64,000 nt of DNA, taken from NCBI GenBank assembly GCA_007449985.2, contig VIIQ02000082.1:62001-126000 (forward strand), given 5' to 3'. Source of the stretch: Desmodesmus armatus. Its lineage: Eukaryota; Chlorophyta; Chlorophyceae; Sphaeropleales; Scenedesmaceae. Under the pieces are notes generated by a model. That model saw nothing but the letters and a program-made list of their open reading frames with translations, did no database searches and was not told where the DNA came from. Positions 11,107 to 22,581 of this stretch are shown in pieces (the stretch's first letter is position 1; each line of letters opens with the position of its first letter). Made by a program: the position numbers and the translations under genes.

Positions 11107-14100
11107 CTACATTGCCTTGTAAGCCACTGCCGCACTGTTGGGGCCCACAAGCCTTATCAGTTCAGTGGAGCTGAAGCCAGCCTCTTGTGCCCACTCAGTG
11201 AACTCCTGCAGCAGCATCCATGACACACATGTCACACATGCACATTAATTGAAGTACTTGGCAACCAGCTGCATCTGGCCCCACACACATCAGGGCAGCA
11301 AGATCACATGCCACAGAGCTGACAATGCGCACAATGCTTGAACGCAGCTATATACCTGTTGGCTGCCACACCCTCCCGCCCCTCTCTCTACACTCACCTG
11401 AAATGTGTAGTCAAATGCGCGTTCAGTGTCAAACTCCATCAGCATGTCCAGTGACATCAGCAGCCCCCACACATTGCTGCGCCGCTCATCGTCTATCACT
11501 AGGTCCAACGCAATGAACACGCCTCCAGGCGGAAGGGCAGCAAAGGCCTGTACAGCACACGGCATCATGACAGTGGCCAAATGGGATCAATGCGCAAATC
11601 GAATCAATGCGGCACTGCCTGGCAGGTTGGCATTTGCAAGCGTGTGATGGACGGTGCAACAGTGATACATGGTGAACATACCTGCCAAACACACTCGTGA
11701 TGAGGGGTCACCCAGCCGCGCACTTGCAATGTACTAGTGAAGCACTCGCCGCAGACTCCAGTCTGGCAGCTGCACTGCCGTGCTGTGGCGCGCTGTGCTT
11801 TTTGCAATGCACCACAACAGGTCTGGATGCTACGGTGCTGACAGCAGGCAGCCTAAGCAGCAGCTTCCTGCCACTGTTGCCCACCTTCCGCATCAGCATG
11901 CACTTCTTCTCCACACCCCAGTCATGGAGGATCATGCCCATGGTGATCACATCAAAGGAGGGGAAGGGCTGGCTGTCAAAGAAGTCAATGTCAGCAACCT
12001 GCAAACACAGCACAGCACAGCCCCTATCAGCAAGCACAGCTTGCCTGATTGCTGATTACGGCCCTGGCACACGCACCGCCCCAGGCCTGAGTGACTGGTA
12101 GGCACCCTTGTCAGGCAGGCAGGCACCTGACAGCACATCCATACAGTCATCAGCCACAGCCCCTCGCATCCACAAATGTCATCCTGGCCATCAGTGACAC
12201 TCTGGATGGCGTGTCCTGCACCCACCCACCTTGACCCTGCCTGTCGGGCCATGCTGAGTCACACACTGCAATTGCCCTGAACCCCACCCACCCACCCACC
12301 CACCCACCCACGCACCTTCACCCTGTCTGTCAAGCCCTGCTGAGCCACATACTGTTCTGCTGCTGCATGCACTGGCGGCAGGTCCAGCGTGGTGCATTGC
12401 AGGTGTGGGTGGGCCTTGGCCACAGCACAGCACAGCACGCCAGCAGAGCCGCCGATGTCACCAAGGGTCTTGTATCTGCTGAAGTCAAACTTGGCTGCCA
12501 GCTGCTCAAACCCAGCTGCAGAATGCACACAGGACAGCAACATTAACCGCAGGCATGATGGTGCAGAGTCAACAGGGGGTAATGAGTTTTACTTTACGGC
12601 AGCTGTTGTGCATGACAGCAAACTCATGCTGGTCAGAATTGGCAGCAACCCTCCAAACAGCCTGTGGACATGGTGGTTGCTTGCTCAAGAAAGCCTTTGA
12701 GGTGCATGAGGTTCAAGACACTGGAGAACACAAGCTGACGGCAGACATGCCGGCAATACCGATACCAATATTGCAACACAAGCAGCTGCAGTGCTCCCCA
12801 AACGCAGCGCATGCTGCTCCGACAGGGCGGCGTGCCCCTTACGTCTGTTGCAGCCCGTCATGCCTCGAGCAAACTCCTCAGGGTCGCCGCCTGTTGCTCC
12901 TGCAGCTATGAGGGGCCCGGCAGTGCCTGAGCAGCAGCACCAGCGTTGGAAAAATTGGGGGCGTTGAGCAAATCGGCCTGGCTGAGCAGTGCAGGACGAG
13001 CAGCATGTGGCTGCTGCTGCCACAGGGTCACGCACAGTTCTTTTCTAGGAGCAGTGCCGGGCCGGCTGGTGGCCACTGCTGCGGGGGTTATGCACAGAAG
13101 GGGCAGGGGAAACCCCTCATTCCAGCCTCGAGGCTGCAGCTGTGCATTCTGCAAGTGCCAGCACAAGGCCTCCCACCTGCAAACGTCTGCTGCACTGGCG
13201 TCACTAGCTTGTTGGCCAGCTCTGGCTGCAGTCCGGTCCTTAGTGAGTGCTCCATGAATTGGTACCTGGGGAAATGCCTGCAGCTCAAACAGGCAGCAAC
13301 ACCGTAGTCCCAAGTACTGGTACCACAATAGTAGTACTGTAGAGGAAGACGCTGTGTACACAGCATCGATGCAGCTGCGCTGCAAAGGGACTGGTGGGGG
13401 TACACAGTGCGGTGGACAGGGGTGATGCACAGGCACAGTATGCGGCAGGAACAGCACACAGCCTCCAAACGTTCTCCACACATACTCTGGCTGCAGTCCT
13501 CATAATGCTACACAAGCCACACCTGTCATGGTAAAGGATGGCATGGCCTCCCATGTAGTCTGTGCTCTGCTGTGTGAGGTAGGTGTCAGCCTCGGGGGTG
13601 TTGCTGTATAGGGCTGTGGGCCCATCACCTGCAATGCAAAAAGAGTGCAGACACCACTCCAGTAGCTGCGCAGGGACACTCCTTGCGTGTGTGCCCAACA
13701 GTAGGAAAGAGGACAGTCATTTTGCAAAACCTCCCTGCAGGAATGCTGGGTGTCGCCACATCACGCCCTGTCGCCACATCACTCGCTGCAGCACAACTGT
13801 CAGCAGGTGTAATGTGAATTTCACTTGGGCGTGAACTTCACTTGCCAGGCCTGGAATGCATCTGCAGCAGAGCCAACTGCAGTGTCACTCAGTGATCAGC
13901 CGTCTCAGTGATCAGCCTTCTCACCTGTGCGTTGCAGTGTGTCCAGGCTGATGAGCAGGTCCAGCCAGTCAACAACACCCCTGAAGCCCGGGGCCGTGTT
14001 CAGTCGCAGCTGCTCCGCTACCTGCAAGGCTGACAGGCCTAGGACACCTGCGGAGTGTGACAAATGAGAGGGGGTTATCTGCTGCAGAGGGATGGCAAGT

Positions 14101-14634
14101 CTTGGGACCGGCATGTGCTGTGGAGGGCTAACAGATGGACGTCCCTCAGGTGAGCATCAAGCACAGACATGTGCTTCGGTCGAACGGTGTGCGCCATGGC
14201 TGCATGACGCTGCTAAAGGCATCGGATGGTGATGCAGTATGACCCTGGGCATGAATGCACACTACTGTTGATCTGCTGGTTGACCTGTACGCTGAGGCAT
14301 GCTGTCTCACCCTGCTCCCGCTGTGCTCTCAACAGGGTGTAGAGCTGCAGCTTGACCTAGACACACAATACAGCAGTACGACTAGAATGTCAAACGGTTG
14401 TTGGGCGCTTCAGGTGCTGCAGATGCGCCCCTTGCTATTCACTTGCAGAAACATGTGATCAACCACCACTGACTCAGAGACTGGTGGGCCAGGCAGTTGG
14501 CACCTCACCGACAGAGTGAACGCTCTTGAGACTCCGGCAACCCTTGCCAACTCTTGAAACCGCTGGAAGGCTGGGGATCCTTCTGTTGTAATGTAACTGT
14601 TGCTTGCATCAGCCGTGCTGCCAAGCAACGTCAT
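11107..14634 (-). CDS. SAM-dependent O-methyltransferase (ASMT/COMT-like)
   Basis: Ten exons, all phase-consistent: 14634-14509, 14356-14311, 14047-13925, 13628-13523, 13277-13177, 12899-12843, 12515-12316, 11998-11885, 11547-11398, 11205-11107. They give 373 residues, the usual length for plant-type O-methyltransferases (Pfam Methyltransf_2, winged-helix dimerisation domain plus Rossmann fold). The N-terminal part reads SRAFTLSVKLQLYTLL, then ALYSNTPEADTYLTQQ. The SAM site is TLGDIGGSAG with acidic DLPPV downstream. The catalytic-base motif is ITMGMILHDWGVEKK (His in LHDWG). The C-terminus has ALPPGGVFIALDLVIDDE and ends with LVGPNSAAVAYKAM. The family transfers methyl from SAM to hydroxyl groups of small phenolics, indoles or polyketides; the substrate cannot be told from sequence. 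TGTAA signals lie past the stop. The gene is tail to tail with Cys-rich copy 3. Confidence 0.9.
12230..12265 (-). other. Candidate 36-nt cassette exon in methyltransferase intron 7
   Basis: A diverged copy of the tail of the preceding exon (encoding YVAQQGLTDRVK) lies about 50 bp downstream. It is bounded by an acceptor (AATTGCAG) and a donor (AAG/GTGGGT). The copy is exactly 36 nt, in frame with phase-0 neighbours and free of stops, coding CVTQHGPTGRVK. It could be an alternative exon inserting 12 residues after the SAM-binding segment, or a harmless intronic relic. Confidence 0.5.
12283..12312 (-). repeat. (TGGG)n microsatellite next to a 5' splice site
   Basis: About seven GGGT units on the transcribed strand begin within six bases of the donor of methyltransferase exon 7. 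Consecutive GGG runs could form an RNA G-quadruplex close to the splice site. Confidence 0.85.
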
Positions 14635-15555
14635 GATGGGTGCCCAGTGGTGCAACGTGTTCTCTGTGTCAGTTGCGGAGCCCAACCAACCAAAACCACC
14701 CACGATGGTGCTTTCTTACACACAAAAAAGTGTGCAAGCAACCAGCAGGCAGCTTGGCATATGGGTGAATGGTTGACAGAAACAGGCTGTTTCAAACAGC
14801 CCTGGCCTCACTGTTATGACACTGTGCAACAGCAACAGTGTGATTTCCTTTGGCGCAACCAGTGGGTCTGAATGTGGCACTTATATGCTGGGAGATAAAT
14901 TTACCCTGCAGAACGACTGCAGCCAGTCATGGGAGCTCAAGCTGCCATATCTGCAACAAAGTTGTTGCCCCTGGGCTGGGTCCCGCTGACAGCATGTGTC
15001 ACAGTCAGACTGTAACTCCTTGGGGCCTGAAGGTTGGCTATTCGTTTTTTCTCTGGGGTTACTGCAAGTTTGTGCCATGCTGAACCTGCCTGGGGCTTTT
15101 TGTGCAGTCAAGTGTAGGTGGGCCTAAGGAGCACCTCGCTGACACTGAGGAGGGTCGGGACCAGTAGTGCCTGAGTGGAACCAGAACCGCGCAGCGTTAT
15201 CAGAAACCATCCTGGACTAATCCGCTGTCGTCAAGGCTTTCCTGCGAGCGAAGCGTGTGCGGTGGAAGGTGTGACCACTGACGATTTCACTGTTGACACT
15301 GGAGTCACCAACCTCGGGTCACGGTGAAGGCAACCAAACCTGAACGCTGTTCACGCCAACTTTCTCGGCATTTAGAAGACACGTTGCCCGATCAGACCAC
15401 GCAAGCAGCAGCTGTAAACCACATTGTGGCTGTGGTTCCCAGTATGTTTGGGGAATGCTACAATACGTTTCAAAGCACAAAAGGCTGCTAGTTGCGCGCA
15501 GCGATCGTTCGCGTGTGATCCCAGCCCACCTGAGGGAGGGCCAGTGGGCTGGGCC
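14635..15555. other. Divergent intergenic region
   Basis: Separates the methyltransferase gene (-) from the LysM-LRR gene (+). I see no TATA box that I would defend and no further exon. Confidence 0.4.
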
Positions 15556-18500
15556 ATGGTCAGTGCTGTGGAAGGGAGCTGGAAGGGGACTGCTGTCATC
15601 TGCCTGGCTCTGCTGCTAGGCGTTACAGGTGCAACAGCTCAAACGCGATCCGTGCTTCAGGCTGCAGCAGGGCCCAGCACAGGGCGCCCTGGTGCGCGAC
15701 CCTTCCCCCCAGGCAGTTTGAAACCGGGCACACCAGCAGTGACGGGCAGCACTGGATCTGGACCATCCAGCAGTGCTGAGGCATCCGGTGAACTGGGCAA
15801 CTATGGTTGGTTGTTCCCTGTGCTGACTGACACCAAACGCGGCAACTGCGTTGTGTACGAGGCAAGTGACCGCAGCATCAGCAGTTGCGCTTATGGCTGA
15901 AGCTGTTGAGGATGCTTGAGTGATGCAACAGGCTGCAAGCAACGTGTTTTGCGCACTTCGGGCAGCATCAGGACTGCATAAGCTGTTGCAGTCCTCAAAT
16001 GGCTCTGATGGTCTGCATCCTAGGCCAGCCTGTCAGGCCAGCACACCAGCAGGAGCACCTCTGCATGACCTACAACGCGCTCCCAGACACGCAACAGTAT
16101 CAACTTCCGTGCTGGTGTGATAGCCAATTTTGTGCTTGCCTTCCTCACCTGCATATGCATGCATGCGAGCCAGCTTGTCACGCCAGCCGGCCCCAGACTA
16201 GCCGTTCCAGTGGCAGTGGTGCAACGGACAGCTCCAGCCGTATCTGCACACTGTAGTAATTGACCACTGGCACTGTGTCACTGCAGGCGAGGGGCAGTGA
16301 AAGCTTGCAAGATGTGGCGCGCCTGTTTGGGCTGCCTGCTGCCAGAGTCCTGGCAGACAACCAGGGGGTCATAACAGAGGGCAACCAGGCCCTGGGGGGC
16401 CGCAGCATACTGCTCTGTGGGCAGCATGGTGAGCGGCGTGTGCGCCTGTCAAGAGAGCCCATGTAGACACGTCTGTGCGCACAGGCAATGCTTCAATGTG
16501 ACTCTTCACATGTGGGCACGTGAATCTTGATCCAGTTCCGGCAGGAGTTTGGACCTGCAACTCATATGCTGCCATTGCTGGGCCAGTAATCAACCCGCTG
16601 TGACACAGCGCCCCAGGGTCAACATTTGCGGGTCTCTGGCTCTCCTTCGGACCAGCGGATTGACTATGTGCCTCGTATGTGTCTGTGTATCCGTAGCCGG
16701 TCTCTGGCTGTGTATGACAACTCCTGCCCGTGTGACCCTGCCTGGTCGACAAGAGGATGGTATGGCAGTGTGTGTAGCTGCGGCATGACCCTCATGCATG
16801 TTGTGTTTCCTGCAGGTCAAGCAGCACCCAAGCCGGTGGGTCCTGCAGCAGCGGCAAGGGCAGATGCAGCGGCAGAGGAGGCAGGGCTGCATGTCAGTAG
16901 GAAGGCAAGCCAGACGGCTCCTGCACCTGCAACGGTGCCTCCCAAGCAGCAGGAGCAAGGTACGCACTGGTGTGGATACCCCGCTATGGCTGTGGGGCGC
17001 AGCGGGTGGGCGGGGGCGGGGTTTGAACATGTGTTGCTGCTGGTGCCACTGCATGGTTTCTGTCAGCAGATGTCAGGGGTTGAGGTACTAAATATGCAGT
17101 TGGAAAGGTCATCAAACACATGAGCCACCAACTGTACTGCCCTGCATACATGGTACTGCCTCCACCCAGCTCGCTGACCCCTGATGTACCACAGCACGAC
17201 TAACACTCTTCCCTCTTTGCCGGATGTACTGCTTTGTCTGTGCTGCACTGCATTCCTGGCCTGCAGCGCTGCTGCAGCTGAAGGCTGTGCTCGACCCAGT
17301 AAATAACGTCCTGAAGGATTGGGCCCCCAGCCTGGTGGCACCAGAGAGCAGGGTGCCTGTGACCAGCCATTGCACATGGATGTATGTGTCCTGCGACAGC
17401 AACAGCAATGTCATCAGGTATGTAGCATGTAGGTAGCATGAACCACAGCTCCGTTTGCCGAGCAGCTAGCATCAGCCATCCATAAGAACTATGCTGGGAA
17501 TGTACCTTGTGTAGAGCTTGCTATGCAGCCACGAGGCCGCAATCAAAGGCAGTATTCACTTCGCCCGTGTGTGAAGTAGCAGCTGCATCTCACCCACTAC
17601 ACTTGTGTGTTGTTGCAGGTTGAATTTGGTGTACCTGGGGCTTGAGGGCAGTTTACCTTCTGGGACACTGTTGGCCAAGCTGCCACAACTTGCAGAACTG
17701 TGAGTGACTGTGTCAGCGGGGAGGACACGTGCATTAATTAAATGTGCTTGTGTGTGTGAGATTATCGCTGTCTGCTACACACCAATACACATTCTGCTCA
17801 TTGTCAGCTGGTACTCACTCTCATGTGCATGTGCCAACCAGTGGTGGTATCAAGACCCCAGGCAAGCTATGGGGTACAAGGCAGCTAAAATCGGCCTACT
17901 TTTGGCTCATAGACATGTGCATGCATGCCCGCCATGACACTTGACAGCCTGGCATCCTTCAGTGCATGCAGCGGAGTCCCCCAACAGGACCAATTTCTGG
18001 CACCAGTACTGCTGCATGCCATGGCCGCACCTGGCTTTGTTCATGCACATGGGCTGTCTGCTGCTTCGTGAGTGACTGTTGGCTGTGGATCAGATTGTGC
18101 GGTGGCTTTACTTGGCTGTGCAGGTATCTTGGGGGAAACGCTTTGCAGGGCACTCTACCAGCTGACTGGGCCACCACCACCAGACTCACACACCTGTGAG
18201 TACCTGACCTTACCCAGCACATGTTTGCATGCCCTTCCTAGTCACTGCGCCTTTGCTGCAGCCTCGATTGTTATGCTGGAAGCACTGAGGGCTTTGGATA
18301 GGGCTCAATGCATAGGAGATTCGGACGGCAGTGTGCAAGCTGTACATCTATACATGCAGTCAGTACCCACAAGGATTGCACCCGCTGCATGTGCCAGATG
18401 CATCATCAGCAACACGCTGCAGCCCCTGATGCACTGCCTCTGTAACATGATGAATGCAGGGGGGTATAGCTGCATTGTGCATCATAGTGCTATGTTCAGT

Positions 18501-20597
18501 GCCAGCCAGTGCTGCATGCAGCAGGCAGTCTGTCCACAGCGGGAGACAGGCAGCAATCACCATATCTGCATCAGTGTGCATGCTGCAAGGTAGAGATCTT
18601 TAGAGGGTGGCTGTTGGCTGTCTGCATGCTGGGGCTGCACATCACGTGCCTTACGGGTGGTGCCTTGTTGCTGTTACGTTGTTTGCAGCTACTTGAATGA
18701 CAACCAGCTTGCAGGGCGGCTACCACCAAGTTGGGGCAACATGAAGACACTCCGTGTGCTGTGAGTGCATGCTCAATATGATGCAGTCAGCAGAACAAGT
18801 GAACATGCACGTTCTTGGACACCAGACGCTGCTCACAGCCTCGCTTTCATGCCCTATAACCACCTCTGTGACACCCAACACTGCCAGCACTCCTATGTTA
18901 TTGCTGACCTGTGGTGCAGTGCATTTGCAAGGAGTTGTCAAGTGCAGCTATGGAAATTTGATCCATGATGCTGCCATCTCTTGCTGCCACCCTGCTGTCG
19001 GGTCAGGCTGGCGTTGACATCAGCTTACACATGCTGATCCTGTCGCTGGTGCTGCTGTGCTGTGCTGTGCTGTGGTGCAGGAGCCTCCCTTACAACCAAC
19101 TGGCCGGGCCCTTGCCGGCATCTTGGGGCAACTTGGACAGCTTGGAGGTGAGTGCTGCTGCTGTTCATATTATGGCGAGCTGTGCTGCATGCTGCAGAGA
19201 TTGCAATGTTTGCTGGTTTAATAGGCAGCTGCTTGCAGGATAGTTCAACTGGGCCAACAGGTTGACCAGCGCACTGACATCACCTGCTGATGCTGCAGCA
19301 TGTGGCCAAGCGTCAACCTGTGCTGCCACTGCACGCAGCTTGTGGCTGATAGCAGCAGTGGTGTGCAGCACACAATTGGCAGCATTGCCTGCAGCCAACA
19401 AGCTTGACCGGCAGAAGCTGCCAGTGGTTTCCATCTTGCGTGTGTCCTTCACCGGGAACGGCCTCCCTTTGATCCCGTTGTGTTGCTGATGCTGCAGGAC
19501 CTGAAGTTCAACTCCAATCAGCTGACAGGGCCTGTTCCAGCCAGCTATGCTCGCTTGGACAGTCTGGCAACAATGTAAGTGACAGGCAGCCAGGCAATCC
19601 CTTGTTGATGGACCCCTGCAGCTGTTGCTGCTTTTGTTGCAGCTGTTGCTGCTTTTTGGGCTGCCAGCACAGTTTTGGGTGTGGCCCACCCCATCTGACT
19701 GTGTAGCTGCTTCCGCTGGTTGCTTTCCTACCACCCCTGCAGACTTGTCAGCAGCACTCAGCAAGGCACCGAGCTGTGCATGTGCATCACTGCTGTCTCC
19801 ACATCCCTGCGGAGTGACCGTTGTTGTATTGTCCAACCTGGAACACCGCAGCATACTGCAGATCAACGCTTTATGCACAGTTGCTGAGTCCAGACGGTGA
19901 TGATCAGGTGGTGTCGTTTGTTGCTCTTGGCTGCAGTACACTTTGGGACAACGCAAAGCTGTCGGGATGTTTGCCAACAGCATGGGTTGACAAGACCAGC
20001 ACAGGGAAAGGTGAGCCTGGCTGGCAGGCTGGGTTGGCAGCTGCACAGTGAGTGCAGTTTGACACACATGCACCACCTTGTCCAGTTGCAGCTGCAGCAA
20101 GGCATGCAAACTGCAAAACAGGCCGGTCTGCTTTTGCCTGCAACCATCTTGGCCAGATAAACACATGTGCACACAGCGTGTAAGCAGTCCTCAAGATAAT
20201 CTGTCCACCGACGTGTGATGCCTGCTCACCCACAGGTTTCTTCCAGTCTCCAACCGGTGTGCTGACTAATGATATCAAGGTGGCAACAATGGGCACTGCC
20301 ATCACTGGCGTATGCTCAGCAAACGGCAGCCCAGCTGCTGCAGCTAAAGCACCGGCAGCAACAGCGGCAACCAGCAAAGCAGGCAACACAGCAGCAGCTA
20401 GGGCTGCACCCGCAGCTGCTCAGTCACCAAGCACCCCAGCCCAACCGCCCAGGCAGGTAGCAGTTGAAGGGGGCGTGACAAGGCCAGTTGCCATCCCAGC
20501 AGCAGCACCAGCTGCCAAGGTGGCAGCAGCTGCAGGAAACAGCACTGCTGCGAAGGCAGCTTTGCCGCGGGATATGAGGCCCTCGGGGAAGCACTGA
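15556..20597 (+). CDS. Secreted LysM plus leucine-rich-repeat protein
   Basis: Eleven phase-consistent exons: 15556-15861, 16287-16428, 16816-16959, 17267-17417, 17619-17699, 18124-18195, 18689-18760, 19081-19147, 19498-19574, 19937-20010, 20236-20597. They give 515 residues. A signal peptide covers residues 1-29 (AVICLALLLGVTG). LysM covers about 96-148 (NCVVYEARGSESLQDVARLF ... GGRSILLC) and spans intron 1, which has a GC donor (GAG/GCAAGTG). After an Ala/Pro linker, an LRR N-cap (about 198-247) reads ALLQLKAVLDPVNNVLKDW ... CTWMYVSC. It is followed by about six plant-type LRRs of 24 residues (LYLNDNQLAGRLPPSWGNMK), mostly one per exon. The tail is Ala/Pro-rich with no membrane segment or kinase. 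LysM binds GlcNAc-containing glycans and LRRs bind proteins or peptides, so the product is probably an extracellular recognition or wall protein. TGTAA lies at 21054. Confidence 0.88.
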
Positions 20598-22581
20598 TGA
20601 GCATGCAGCAGCCTGTGTGTGCCTCGCACAGCCACTGGCTGCTTTTGACTGCTTTTGCCAGATGCTGTGGCAGAAGCCACCCGCCAGCACTTCAGCATGC
20701 ATCAGGCTGGCCTCAGCTCCAGGGTGTCTGGTTGTGGTGTTGTGGTGCTTGTGTGTTGGAGAGCGCATGCCAATGATGATCTGCCTTGTATGGCAGAGGC
20801 CCATGAGTTAGCGGCTGGTGCTGGCTGGAGAGCTATGTATCATGAGTGGCTCGTGCTACTGCAGCAGTGGTGTGATCGCACATTTTGATTGATCAAGCTC
20901 AAGAACCGGGTTCCACTGCTGACGAGCAGGACAGCTTGCTGCTGCTGGATTTGCAAGGTTGCCTGGGCATATGCTTGCAGTGTTGCGGCCACACTTTATT
21001 GTGTGGTCTCAACATGGCATGCAGGGCTTAGAGCTGCGGCTTGACAGGCACGCTGTAAGTGTTGTGGCGTGTGAGCGGATTCATGTTTGTTAGGAGGGAG
21101 CGGTGTATGGGTGATGTTGTTGCTGGTGGTGTACAGCTTGTGCTGTATATTGTGTTTAAGTTTGCCCAGAGTGAGTAGACAGGTGAAGAGTTGGGCAGTG
21201 GTAGGTGTCAGGTGAGTGTGGCTGCTTGGTTGTACTTTGATAGTAGTGCCTTTGTGGCAGTGTCATGCTGGTGTGTGTTGAGGCACCCAGCCAAGGACTT
21301 CACCGGGCAGTGTGGCAGCCTTGTGCATCATCGGGGTGCATGCAGTTCTTTGGTCTCTCCCAAGCAACTCCATGAGCTGTCCAGGTCCAGCGTGCTGAGG
21401 GCCTGGCACAGGTGGCCTACACCTGCTTGTGTAACAGCAGGACTGTGGGGCGTCAGCCAAGGGGTTCAGAAGTCCACCCTCGTGTGGGTACTGCAGCGAC
21501 AAGCCAGACATTTGACATCTAGACTGGCTTCACAAACATATACAATGCCAATGCTTTGTCACAAGGGCAGGCTACGGTTTACCTACAGGCGGGCTTGGGA
21601 CTTGCTTGTGGCCACGTTGTGTTGTTTATTTACCATGAAGGCGGGATTTGGTAACATTGTTGTTTGTGGCCCATACTTTCGTCGGGCACAGCTTCACCTG
21701 CACACAGAAAACCGACACCCTCCACGTGATCGATGCGCTGCACAGACTACAAAGTTTTCAATTGCCCTGGCCCTCAGGCCCACTGCAAACTGCACGGAGC
21801 CGCATGGTCAACTGGTTTATGGGGTGTTGTATTCTTCTTTCCGGGACTTCCCTCCTGCGGTCTTAAAAACCCTAGGTAAGTGAGTGTGAAGTGCCGCTAT
21901 GGCTGCATGCAAACATTTGTGATTGTTTCGGCACCCAACACATTACGGCACGGTTATTCGTTCGTCTTTACGTGCCAAGCAGCAGCACCCAAGTTTCGCA
22001 ACACATTTCCAGGGACGAGATAGTCCTGCAACGAGAATCCAGGCACCTTGCCATCCCCCTGTCACGTGCTTTTGAAGTAGATCATCGCAGCAGTGCAGAT
22101 AGGAGGGTGCAGGCGAAGGTGTAGGCATTCGAGGGGCCAGCACTGTTCTTCGCAGTGTAGGCCAAAGCTTCCTCGTTTACCCTGATCTAGAAGAGAGACA
22201 AGGTAAGGTATGGCGGTGCCTGGGGAGACGTACGTTCGTCCTGTCTGTGGGTCCACATGCCCGTGGCTGACTTGATTACAATCGATGGGCTGACGCTTTG
22301 TAATCATGCGGCACTAGGACCAGCGGCCCATCTCAGGCACATATCAGATAAACTATGAATTCGTGACGTGTTTGTTCGGGGTGGTGGGTAGTGGAATAAT
22401 CCTGCTGAATAATACAAGCACCACAGTACTTGCTGCGTCAATCTGCCGTCCTGTCAGAGGGTCTCTGGGCCCTTGTCACACCTACACAAGGGCTATAGAT
22501 AACTCATATGCTGTCGTGTATGGTGTCTCTGCTGATCTGGTCCTCTGGTGTTCTCGGGCAGGTGGGAGGGCCCAGGACAGC
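20598..22581. other. LysM-LRR 3' region and leader of the Gln-rich gene
   Basis: Contains TGTAA at 21054-21058 (LysM-LRR 3' end). For the next gene, donors CTAG/GTAAGTG (about 21873) and ACAAG/GTAAGG (about 22200) and the acceptor CTCGGGCAG at about 22561 imply an intron-containing 5'UTR. A 230-codon open frame ending at 21883 lacks any protein-like pattern and is probably chance. Confidence 0.45.

Noticed and set aside
19165..20172. 335-codon open frame on the minus strand
   Set aside because: It is antisense to LysM-LRR exons and introns, has no protein-like pattern, and the plus strand has six phased LRR exons through the same stretch.
21191..21883. 230-codon plus-strand open frame
   Set aside because: No recognisable domain or biased codon pattern; it ends just past a strong donor and is better explained as leader or intergenic sequence of the Gln-rich gene.
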